From: Methanobrevibacter sp.
GTDB taxonomy: Archaea > Methanobacteriota > Methanobacteria > Methanobacteriales > Methanobacteriaceae
NCBI GenBank assembly: GCA_017646885.1
Contig: JAGCLR010000364.1
Location: forward strand, 1 to 13,896
DNA: 13,896 bases
Direction: 5' to 3'
Under the pieces are notes generated by a model, which did not search any database, had not been told where the DNA came from, and was given only the letters and a program-made list of their open reading frames with translations. This document shows, one piece after another, positions 6,297 through 12,793 of this stretch. The position numbers and the translations under genes are program-made. How positions within the stretch are numbered: the first letter of the stretch is position 1; the number at the start of each line of letters is the position of its first letter.

Positions 6297-6867
6297 TAAC
6301 GATGATATGGTACGTATTTGTGATAAAATCACCGCCAAGTGTGGTGTGCCTTGGGTTGAGCAGGTTCTTCGCACAACAGATGATAATTATTTGGCGCTGA
6401 TTAACTGGGGTAAGTCACCTTGTAGAGGTCGTGGTCTTTCGTATGGTTTCTATAACAATGCTACAAAGAAAAATCAAGCCGAGTGGATTCATAATAAAAC
6501 TTACAATGTTATTATGAACTATGCTTTTAATACTCTGGTTGATTTAGACATTGACAAAGACGGAATTTACTATTACGAAAATCTTGAAGTTGACATAAAC
6601 AATGATTGGAAAAATAATAAAGATTATTGGGATGGAACTGCATGTATTGTTGGGGAATACACTTTCAAGCCATTTTCGTTTTTCAAAACAGAAGACCAAC
6701 TGGTTGCGTTCGCAGTAGCAAAGTACAAATCTTTGAATAATAAATATATGGCTCTGCTTAATGAATTGAATGATAAGACAGCTAAAACTTGGAAGAACTT
6801 AATCATCAAAAAGAAGCAGAAAAAGGCGAAAGCCAAAATCAGAGAACTACAGGAAGATTTTGAATGA
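6286..6867 (+). CDS. DF-tail small protein 16
   Basis: A 193-residue unrecognised protein, the longest tailed one. It begins MTFDNDDMVRICDKITAKCG, a version of the family helix shifted by a few residues (I-C-D-K). The central 100 residues are rich in Trp, Tyr and Asn (GRGLSYGFYNNATKKNQAEW; YWDGTACIVGEYTF) and look beta-rich. A basic helix with KKKQKKAKAK precedes the tail KIRELQEDFE, so nucleic-acid contact is possible but unproven. The start overlaps the previous gene by 11 bases and the stop overlaps the next start (ATGA). Confidence 0.75.
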   Translation: MTFDNDDMVRICDKITAKCGVPWVEQVLRTTDDNYLALINWGKSPCRGRGLSYGFYNNATKKNQAEWIHNKTYNVIMNYAFNTLVDLDIDKDGIYYYENLEVDINNDWKNNKDYWDGTACIVGEYTFKPFSFFKTEDQLVAFAVAKYKSLNNKYMALLNELNDKTAKTWKNLIIKKKQKKAKAKIRELQEDFE

Positions 6868-7259
6868 TTACAAGAGAAGAAGTAATAGAAGTTTGTAATA
6901 AATTGGGTTTGGTAGAATACACTTCTCCTGAATTAGATGATTATAGACCTTGGAGATTTCCAAATAGCATTTTTAAAAATCCAAATGCTTCTACGGTTGT
7001 AGTTTTAGCAAAAGACCCAAACGATAAAGTAATTGGACCTAGATTGTATTTTTACGATAGAATAAAATACTTTAAAGATGATGGATTTTGGATGAGTTGT
7101 GAAGATAAGATTTGTGCTTATTGTACAAAAAATGGTAAAAATTATGCTGAACTATACAATAAGGAAACATTTGAAACTGCTATTAAAAATGTAATTAAGA
7201 AAATAAAAACAACTGAATTGAAATTGAAATTAAAAAAGATACAGAAAGATTTTAAATAA
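6864..7259 (+). CDS. DF-tail small protein 17, last of the array
   Basis: A 131-residue unrecognised protein with a textbook family N-terminus, MITREEVIEVCNKLGL. The middle contains ASTVVVLAKDPNDKVIGPR and a cysteine-bearing stretch (MSCEDKICAYCTKNGKNY) whose spacing does not fit a zinc ribbon. A long lysine-rich helix ends KLKKIQKDFK. Only 13 bases separate it from the homing endonuclease gene, and its tail codons do not form a good ribosome-binding site for that gene. The array resumes at 11212 and 12437, so the block 7260-11211 looks like an interruption. Confidence 0.75.
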   Translation: MITREEVIEVCNKLGLVEYTSPELDDYRPWRFPNSIFKNPNASTVVVLAKDPNDKVIGPRLYFYDRIKYFKDDGFWMSCEDKICAYCTKNGKNYAELYNKETFETAIKNVIKKIKTTELKLKLKKIQKDFK

Positions 7260-7272
7260 TAAATAGAATACA

Positions 7273-7554
7273 ATGAAACGAACAAAATTAAGAGGATTTT
7301 TTGTTATATCTGATTATACAGTATTAGATAATATAATAAAGAATCACGAAAAATATAGCACAAAAGATACTGTATGCGAATTAAAATGTGAGCACTGTGG
7401 CAAAAATTTTACTAGAAATTTAAGGCATTTATTAGAAGTAACATATTATAAAGAATGTTCAAACTGCGCTTCAAACCATATTAAAGAAGATAAATATGGT
7501 AAATCTAAAATGACTGAAAATCGGACTAAATTGTTTGCGAAACGCACAACATAA
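7273..7554 (+). CDS. Homing endonuclease, N-terminal zinc-finger part (frame broken)
   Basis: A 93-residue reading frame containing CEHCGKNFTRNLRHLL and, further on, CSNCA: two C-x2-C pairs about 24 residues apart, the treble-clef or zinc-ribbon module often found at the N-terminus of phage YG-repeat endonucleases. It then reads EDKYGKSKMTENRTK before stopping at TAA 7554. The next frame (7535-8311) picks up with the repeats and nuclease domain expected downstream, so these two frames are probably one gene split by a +1 shift between about 7514 and 7554. The DNA is more A+T-rich than the flanking genes, consistent with a mobile endonuclease gene. No clear ribosome-binding site precedes the ATG. 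Confidence 0.65.
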   Translation: MKRTKLRGFFVISDYTVLDNIIKNHEKYSTKDTVCELKCEHCGKNFTRNLRHLLEVTYYKECSNCASNHIKEDKYGKSKMTENRTKLFAKRTT

Positions 7555-8311
7555 TAATAGAATAGAACGAGTAAATAAAAGTAAGCAAACTAAATTACTA
7601 CGATATGGTGATGAAAATTATAATAATTATGATAAAGCAAAAATAACTAAAAAAGAATTGTATGGAAATGAAAATTATCATAATATAGAACAAATGAAAG
7701 AAACTAATAAACTTAAATATGGTAAAGAGTATTACAGTCAAACAGAAGAATGGGTAGATAAAGTAAAACGAACTACAAATTTACATTATAATACAGATTT
7801 TTATTTTCAAAGTGAAGATTGTAGAAATAAAACTAAATTAACTTGTTTAGAAAAATATAATACAGAATTTTATACACAATCGGACGATTATAAAACAAAA
7901 ACAGAACAGACTTGTTTAGAACGATATGGAACAACATATCCATTATCACATTATTCTAAATGTAGAAGCAATTTTGAAGATGAAATTATAGATTATATAA
8001 AAGAATTAAAAATAAATTATATTCAAAATAATAGAACTTTATTAAATGGTAAAGAAATTGACATTTTATTTCCAAATATAAATAAATGTATTGAAGTTCA
8101 AGGAACATATTGGCATTGTGACCCAAGATTTTATGATGGAAATTATTTACATAAAGTAAAAAATAAAACAGCATCTGAAATATGGGAATATGATTTATCT
8201 AAAAAACTTTTAATAGAAAGTAAAAAATTACAAGTATTATATATCTGGGAATATGACTGGGATAATAATACTGATTCAGTTAAACTACAAATTAAGGAAT
8301 TCTTAAAATGA
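7535..8311 (+). CDS. Homing endonuclease, YG repeats plus EDxHD/Vsr-like nuclease domain
   Basis: A 258-residue frame. Residues 15-135 carry about six degenerate repeats of some 20-25 residues built on K-x-T-x-L-x-[KR]-Y-G-x-E-x-Y-x-Q-S (for example TCLEKYNTEFYTQSDDYKTK), a DNA-binding repeat seen in phage endonucleases. The C-terminal third is a PD-(D/E)xK-type domain of the EDxHD/Vsr-like group: FEDEIIDYIKELKI, GKEIDILFP, then IEVQGTYWHCD with the E and H of the active site, and a final YIWEYDW strand. The known role of such enzymes is to cut an allele lacking the gene and so spread it. The TTG at 7535 is probably not a true start; it continues the frame at 7273. Its stop overlaps the next ATG. 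Confidence 0.75.
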   Translation: MRNAQHNNRIERVNKSKQTKLLRYGDENYNNYDKAKITKKELYGNENYHNIEQMKETNKLKYGKEYYSQTEEWVDKVKRTTNLHYNTDFYFQSEDCRNKTKLTCLEKYNTEFYTQSDDYKTKTEQTCLERYGTTYPLSHYSKCRSNFEDEIIDYIKELKINYIQNNRTLLNGKEIDILFPNINKCIEVQGTYWHCDPRFYDGNYLHKVKNKTASEIWEYDLSKKLLIESKKLQVLYIWEYDWDNNTDSVKLQIKEFLK

Positions 8312-8595
8312 TTGGATATATTTGCTGGATTTTTGGTATAATTGGAGCAGTAAGTTTCGCCTGTAATCTTTTACCTCAACTTATTAAATGTTATAAAGAA
8401 AAATCTGCTAAACAAATTTCAGTAGGATTTATTATCCTGGCCTTTATGGGAAATTTGTGTTCGGCAGTTTTTGTGTTTTATACGAATTATAAAACTGGTT
8501 TATGGCAAATCCCTATCTATTTCAATTATGGAATTGCTACTTTATTAACAATTATTTTGACGATTATGAAGGTTAAGTATGACAAAGATAAATAG
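8308..8595 (+). CDS. PQ-loop / SemiSWEET-like membrane transporter
   Basis: A 95-residue protein with three predicted membrane helices (about residues 4-25, 40-60 and 68-88), the size and topology of SemiSWEET sugar transporters, which work as dimers in the inner membrane. The PQ motif is at P23-Q24 in LLPQLIKCYKEKSAKQIS, with the typical basic loop and K-S-A-x-x-I-S after it. N73 in helix 3 aligns with the conserved pocket asparagine, but the pocket tryptophan expected in helix 2 seems replaced by a small residue, so the substrate may differ. The ATG overlaps the endonuclease stop and has AAGGA 9 bases upstream. Other PQ-loop families cannot be excluded. Confidence 0.75.
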   Translation: MIGYICWIFGIIGAVSFACNLLPQLIKCYKEKSAKQISVGFIILAFMGNLCSAVFVFYTNYKTGLWQIPIYFNYGIATLLTIILTIMKVKYDKDK

Positions 8596-9734
8596 ATTTC
8601 TTAACATTTTAATTCCACGGAATCTTTTTGCCAACTTGTCTTGGCACAGTTTATAACTATTCTCAATATGCTAAAAACATAATGGAATGGTTTGATATAA
8701 GTAAATTCTCAACTGACATTGGTTTTACTTTAATCATTTTCTTCCTGGGTATGGGTGCTGCCACTTTTGGTAGAATGGTAGAACTTAACCCTAAACGAAT
8801 GGCTTGTATCAGTACCATATTGTTCTTTATTGGTATGATACTTGTTTTCTGTTCGCTCCAATTCCACTTGTTGCCACTGTATTATGTTGGTTGTTCATTT
8901 ATGGGTTGTGGTACTGGTATTGGTTATGTTTCACCTATTAAGCAGTTGCTCAGTAATTTCGCTGACCACAAAGGTTTAGCATCTGGTTTGGCTATTACTG
9001 GGTTTGGTTTGGGTAAGTTCGTAGCTGCTCCAGCCATTGAGTATTTGCTTACGGCTGTATCTCTACCTACTATGTTCCTTGTCCTTGCTGGGGCATTCCT
9101 GCTCATTATGAGTGTATGTTCGTGGTTGTTTAGACCAAATCCAGCGTTCATTTCTACGGTCTATACTGCTATCCCTATTAGTACTCTGGTTAAGTACACA
9201 TTCCTAACAAAACAATATATTTCTGTATGGTTAATGTTCTGTATAAACATATCCTGTGGATTGGCAATTATTTCACAGGAGAAAGGATTGCTTACAGGGC
9301 TTGGTTTTAAAGAAATCGCAACAATTATGAGTTTGACTGCCGTATTCAACATTCTAGGTAGATTTGGTATGAGTACTGCTTCAGACCATATCGGCAGAAA
9401 AGCAGCATATCATTGGGTTTGTAGTTTAGGTATTCTCGCATCATTTATGATTTTCACAGGTTATTCCTGGTTAGCATTACTTGGTATTTTGTTAGTAGAA
9501 TTTGCTTATGGTGGAAACTTCAGTTGTTTACCAAGTTTGTTAGCAAAAAGATTTGGCGATACTTGTGTATCAACAGTTCACGCAATGACTTTGAGTGGCT
9601 GGGGTATAGCAGGTATTATCGGTCCAGTATTAGCAAATACTTTCACTGGTTCTAATTTGTATCTAGTAATGGGTGGATTGTATTTGTTCGGATTCTTAAT
9701 GATGACAATTTTTGTCAAGAAGGACTCGCAGTGA
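8579..9734 (+). CDS. Major facilitator transporter, OxlT-like, with apparent frameshift in TM1
   Basis: A 12-helix MFS protein resembling the oxalate/formate antiporter group. The long frame, usable from TTG 8628, begins inside helix 1 (LPTCLGTVYNYSQYA). Helices 2-12 are all present, with GRMVELNPKR at the motif A position, GCGTGIGYVSPIKQL in helix 4, GLASGLAITGFGLGK in helix 5, and GRFGMSTASDHIGRKAAY after helix 8. The missing start is found one frame away: ATG 8579, with AAGG 6 bases upstream and overlapping the previous gene, reads MTKINRFLNIL; dropping one base near 8606-8613 joins it to FHGIFLPTCLG and completes helix 1. So this is either one gene with an indel, a decaying gene or a programmed shift. 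It likely imports or exchanges small organic anions; the substrate is unknown. Confidence 0.75.
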
Positions 9735-9765
9735 TAAGTTTGGTTTAAAACCATTTCATTCTATG

Positions 9766-9795
9766 TGGGTATTGACAAACTCAATACCCATTTTT
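9766..9795 (+). terminator. Rho-independent terminator after the transporter gene
   Basis: A perfect 10-bp stem, TGGGTATTGA (9766-9775) with TCAATACCCA (9781-9790), loop CAAAC, then five T. It closes the 9.3-kb transcription unit. A smaller palindrome (TGGTT-TAA-AACCA) lies about 20 bases upstream. Confidence 0.9.
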
Positions 9796-9800
9796 ATATT
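9772..9800 (+). promoter_or_regulatory. Second promoter embedded in a terminator
   Basis: TTGACA (9772-9777), a 17-base spacer, then TATATT (9795-9800). The -35 box spans the end of the terminator stem and its loop, and the -10 starts in the T-tract. Start of transcription near 9807 would coincide with AAGGAG of the next gene, giving a very short leader. Confidence 0.8.
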
Positions 9801-9821
9801 ATAACTAAGGAGATTGAAACT

Positions 9822-10049
9822 ATGAATAATTACCTTATCATAACTACTAAAGATTCCACTGGAACTTTCATTGACTACATTAAATTGAAGTATGTAGAAA
9901 GTTTCTCTATTTCAGGTGATGGAGAACGAATGATTGTTAATATGAGAAGTGGCAGACAACATTACATCAGTAAGAAATTCTCTACTTGCGAACAAAATAA
10001 ACAGACAGTTCCTTGGGAAGAACTTCCACGTATCATTAGTAATGGGTAA
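9822..10049 (+). CDS. Small hypothetical protein
   Basis: A 75-residue unrecognised protein. The ATG at 9822 is chosen over an in-frame TTG at 9765 because AAGGAG lies 9 bases upstream and the promoter start falls after 9765. It looks like a small beta-rich fold: YLIITTKDSTGTFIDYIKLK, then VESFSISGDGERMIVNMRSG, then HYISKKFST, with a polar C-terminus. No DF tail, signal peptide or membrane segment. It is first in a three-gene unit ending at the bidirectional terminator at 11713. Confidence 0.7.
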   Translation: MNNYLIITTKDSTGTFIDYIKLKYVESFSISGDGERMIVNMRSGRQHYISKKFSTCEQNKQTVPWEELPRIISNG

Positions 10050-10052
10050 ACT

Positions 10053-11225
10053 ATGCTTATAAACCAGCAAATCACAGACGAATTAAAAAGTCATATTTGG
10101 GCGCTTGATTGGCAAAATTGTTGCGATGACAAGACCAAATATACAACTGACGCAACATATCGTGAACAAGTTAAAAATGATTGGTTCACAAAACTAGAAA
10201 CAGGAATTGACGAATATAAAGACAAAGTAATTAGTCAATTTACTGCCAATGGATTTATCGTAGATTACAATGACCAGTGTTATTCTAGTCTAAGGGCGAA
10301 CATTTGCCGATTGACATATAAGCTCAAATTCTCAAAGAACGAAAAAACAAATCCTTTTGAGGCGGACATTAAGATTGTTGTTAATCTTGAAGATGAAGGT
10401 GTTTCTTGTAACTGGTATATTGACAACCCAGTCCGAATTTATTATAAAAAATACTTGAATTGGGGTAACAGAAATGCCTGTAATCACATGCTGTTCACTA
10501 GACGAGGATTTGCCCGTAGATATGGTTACAGTAGTTATCGCTGGGCAGGCACTATTGACGAATGGGCAGAAGGCACAAAGGCCAAAGACATTTGTAAGAA
10601 ACTAAAGAAAACTATTACCGATATGGAATGTGAACACGAAAAATTACAGAAAGGTGTTCAGCAGAAAAAGAAAGAACTCCATATTCAGGAAGATGATGTT
10701 TTCGGAATGTTGACTGATTTGAATTCAGAATTTAAAAATGCGAATGTTAAGTTCTTATTCAATGGCGAATGTAATTTTGATTATGTTGATTCACCAATAC
10801 GCTTCAATATAGTTTGTTCTAACAATCCAAGACAAGATGACGAAAACTTGTATGTAAAAGAAGGTATAGACATCGCATTTGAAGATGGTCCTTGGCCTGA
10901 TGGAACAGCAGAAGAACGTGCTCAGTGGCAAAAGACACTTGAAAGCCATAAAATGAGATTGTTCTCAGATAATATAAATCCCCAAAATGGTTATTACAGA
11001 AACCATATTACTATTTCATTGGTTTACAGACCGAATGTTCCTACTCATTGGCACTGTGAAATTTCACATCCAATTTCTAACAAAATAATTAAAACTATGC
11101 TTGGTTGTGAAACCTGTTATGATTGTGGAACATTGGACGAAATCAAAGAACAATTAACTATCATATTCAGACGAGATAATAGTCTGTATAATACTATTGA
11201 GGAATGGAAAAATGGCCTTAATTGA
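10053..11225 (+). CDS. Hypothetical protein, 390 residues
   Basis: Unrecognised. It starts 3 bases after the previous stop with a poor ribosome-binding site (GGGT), suggesting translational coupling. There seem to be two halves joined by a lysine/glutamine-rich helix at about residues 178-215 (KKLKKTITDMECEHEKLQKG). Each half has beta-rich segments and ends in a similar helix start (GTIDEWAEGTKAKDICKK against GTLDEIKEQLTIIFRR), so an internal duplication is possible. A histidine- and cysteine-rich stretch (PTHWHCEISHPIS, GCETCYDCG) near the C-terminus could bind metal, though the spacing fits no family I know. It lacks the DF tail, and its last 14 bases overlap the next gene. Confidence 0.75.
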   Translation: MLINQQITDELKSHIWALDWQNCCDDKTKYTTDATYREQVKNDWFTKLETGIDEYKDKVISQFTANGFIVDYNDQCYSSLRANICRLTYKLKFSKNEKTNPFEADIKIVVNLEDEGVSCNWYIDNPVRIYYKKYLNWGNRNACNHMLFTRRGFARRYGYSSYRWAGTIDEWAEGTKAKDICKKLKKTITDMECEHEKLQKGVQQKKKELHIQEDDVFGMLTDLNSEFKNANVKFLFNGECNFDYVDSPIRFNIVCSNNPRQDDENLYVKEGIDIAFEDGPWPDGTAEERAQWQKTLESHKMRLFSDNINPQNGYYRNHITISLVYRPNVPTHWHCEISHPISNKIIKTMLGCETCYDCGTLDEIKEQLTIIFRRDNSLYNTIEEWKNGLN

Positions 11226-11712
11226 GATACCACAAGAAAAGTTAGATGAGATTAAAAAAGACCGAAAGTACAGTTTTATAACTCCACAACAAGTTAGAAA
11301 TCGTATTCAGGTTTGGGCAAGTAAACTTGGATGTAATCGCTGTCCAAAGGATATGCACGAAATTTCTCAAAACTATCTTTTCTGTGTTACTCTACAAGGC
11401 AGAGAGTATGAATCATTTATTGGTACTAATGGTGGTGTTCCACGTGTAGATTCATACTGGAGTTTTAACATTTCTGTAATTAGACGAGAAGATATGCGTG
11501 AAGAAAGACGAAAAGATTATATAATCTATGACAAATGTTATCACGCACATCTGTTCTTTGAAATACCAGTAATTGATTCTTTCTCAGACGAGAAAATAGA
11601 AAAATGGGAAGATTTCTGTTTGAGATTTTTAGCCAAACAAGTTTTCATTAACAAAAAGAAAGCTAAAAATTGGCTGAAAATGAAAAAATTAAATTCCGAT
11701 TTTGAAGATTAA
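11212..11712 (+). CDS. DF-tail small protein 18
   Basis: A 166-residue unrecognised protein. The ATG at 11212 is preferred to an in-frame TTG at 11197, because GAGGA lies 8 bases before it. The body has PQQVRNRIQVWASKLGCNRC near the N-terminus, echoing the family's helix with L-G-C, then aromatic strands (YLFCVTLQGREYESFIG; DSYWSFNISVIRR). The C-terminal helix KKKAKNWLKMKKLNSDF carries a canonical tail followed by E-D. A terminator, not a gene, follows on this strand, so the tail codons have no ribosome-binding role here. Confidence 0.75.
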   Translation: MALIEIPQEKLDEIKKDRKYSFITPQQVRNRIQVWASKLGCNRCPKDMHEISQNYLFCVTLQGREYESFIGTNGGVPRVDSYWSFNISVIRREDMREERRKDYIIYDKCYHAHLFFEIPVIDSFSDEKIEKWEDFCLRFLAKQVFINKKKAKNWLKMKKLNSDFED

Positions 11713-11739
11713 AAAAGGACGATTTAAAATCGTCCTTTT
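11713..11739. terminator. Bidirectional terminator between convergent genes
   Basis: GGACGAT (11717-11723) pairs with ATCGTCC (11729-11735) around TTAAA, flanked by A and T runs that lengthen the stem and give a T-tract on either strand. It lies between the + gene ending at 11712 and the - gene ending at 11742. Confidence 0.9.
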
Positions 11740-11741
11740 CT

Positions 11742-12287
11742 TTATTCACCCAAAGCCATCGCTTTTTCTGCTGGGTATTTGTAATCAGGTGCTTTCTTCA
11801 ACCAAGATAACAGTTGACGAAGAACAGTGATTAACTGATATGCGTTCCATTTGACTGTCCCTATATCTTCAGTGAAAATACGAGCTGGGTCATAACCGTC
11901 CACACCATAAGTATATAATTGTTCCATTGGTGTTAAGTGATAGAAGTGGAACTTGTTATTTGTCAAATCAGATATAGTTCTCTCAATTTCTTTTTTCGCA
12001 TTTACTTTATCGTGGCAAAGTTCTCGCTTGATAATCTGTAAAATCGGGCACCAAGTTGTTTTGTTCTTGTCATTTTCAAAATGAGCATAAGTATCCATCA
12101 TTTCGTCAATTTCAATAAATCGGTTCATATTCAAAACGAGCCATAATCTTAATAACTGCGGAATGAGTCTTAAGTTCTCGCCTCGCCCAAATTCGTCAAG
12201 TTGTTCAGGGGTGAACTTTGTTTTAAAGTGCGACATTCTTTTATTATACAGTTCTAATCGTTCTGCGTAGGTTTTCTTTTGTTTCAT
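11742..12287 (-). CDS. Hypothetical protein on the opposite strand
   Basis: A 181-residue unrecognised protein, the only convincing gene on the - strand. GGAGA lies about 8 bases before its ATG. The N-terminus is basic and helical (MKQKKTYAERLELYNKRMSH), followed by FTPEQLDEFGRGENLRLIPQ and a Leu/Trp-rich helix (LLRLWLVLNMNRFIEIDEMM). The C-terminal part contains GTVKWNAYQLITVLRQLL. Overall it appears alpha-helical, soluble, without DF tail or signal peptide. It sits between the tailed genes ending at 11712 and starting at 12437, transcribed divergently from the latter. I see no convincing sigma70 promoter for it in 12288-12345. A separately controlled regulator would fit this position but is not shown by the sequence. 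Confidence 0.75.
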   Translation of the reverse strand: MKQKKTYAERLELYNKRMSHFKTKFTPEQLDEFGRGENLRLIPQLLRLWLVLNMNRFIEIDEMMDTYAHFENDKNKTTWCPILQIIKRELCHDKVNAKKEIERTISDLTNNKFHFYHLTPMEQLYTYGVDGYDPARIFTEDIGTVKWNAYQLITVLRQLLSWLKKAPDYKYPAEKAMALGE

Positions 12288-12344
12288 AATTTTTCTCCAT
12301 TAAAATAACAGCTAGATTTTGTCTAACTGGCGTGAATTATTGAA

Positions 12345-12397
12345 GTTCTAGTTGAAACAAAAGTGTAAATTAACTATTGCGAACTAGAACATTTTTT
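12345..12397 (+). terminator. Long-loop terminator-like hairpin upstream of 12437
   Basis: GTTCTAGTT (12345-12353) pairs perfectly with AACTAGAAC (12382-12390), followed by A and six T. The loop is 28 bases, so it is a weaker terminator than the others. On the + strand it would stop transcripts running antisense across the 11742-12287 gene before they reach the next promoter. Confidence 0.6.
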
Positions 12398-12405
12398 GCT
12401 ATATT
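12377..12405 (+). promoter_or_regulatory. Third promoter embedded in a terminator-like hairpin
   Basis: TTGCGA (12377-12382), a 17-base spacer, then TATATT (12400-12405). The -35 box overlaps the end of the hairpin loop and the 3' stem, as at 429 and 9772. Expected start about 12412, just after the ATG at 12410. Confidence 0.7.
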
Positions 12406-12436
12406 AAATATGTATAAACTTAGAGATTTAAATACT

Positions 12437-12793
12437 ATGGGCTACAAAGAAATAATACAGTATATTGACGATTTTCCATTCCTTCACAAGCAAGAATACA
12501 GTGAAGGTTCAGTTGCGTATGAAATCGTAACTAAAAATATGTTTCCTGATGATGACGATTTACCGACAGAAAACACAGCTAGAGCAGTTACCATTGACCG
12601 ATATGGAATTACTTGTCGCAGACTTATGGTTATGAATGGTCTGATTTATGCTAGAGAAGACATTGAAGTAAATAATCTTACTGAACTTAAGAATTATTTG
12701 GTTGAGATTGAAGACGAAATTAAACGATATAGTAAACTGTATAAACAGGCTATGGTTGATTATAAACTAAACAAAATGAAGGAAGACTTTTAA
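12437..12793 (+). CDS. DF-tail small protein 19
   Basis: A 118-residue unrecognised protein. In-frame starts exist at 12377 (TTG, within the promoter), 12410 and 12437. The last is chosen because transcription should begin near 12412 and because MGYKEIIQYIDDFPF then lines up with the family N-terminal helix; AGAG about 11 bases upstream is a weak ribosome-binding site. The centre is acidic (NMFPDDDDLPTENTARA), followed by strands RYGITCRRLMVMNGL. The last 45 residues form a helix ending KLNKMKEDF with F as the final residue. The stop overlaps the next ATG (TAATG), with GGAAGA upstream. Confidence 0.7.
   Translation: MGYKEIIQYIDDFPFLHKQEYSEGSVAYEIVTKNMFPDDDDLPTENTARAVTIDRYGITCRRLMVMNGLIYAREDIEVNNLTELKNYLVEIEDEIKRYSKLYKQAMVDYKLNKMKEDF

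Noticed and set aside
1143..7259. D-F endings as a mere by-product of ribosome-binding sites
   Set aside because: At least seven of twenty tails are not placed to serve a following start, the D-F codons vary synonymously, and the upstream K/R is present in all twenty.
12377..12436. Starts at TTG 12377 or ATG 12410 for the gene ending at 12793
   Set aside because: TTG 12377 lies in the -35 box and ATG 12410 falls before the expected transcript start; ATG 12437 also fits the family N-terminus better. Not excluded if read-through transcripts are translated.
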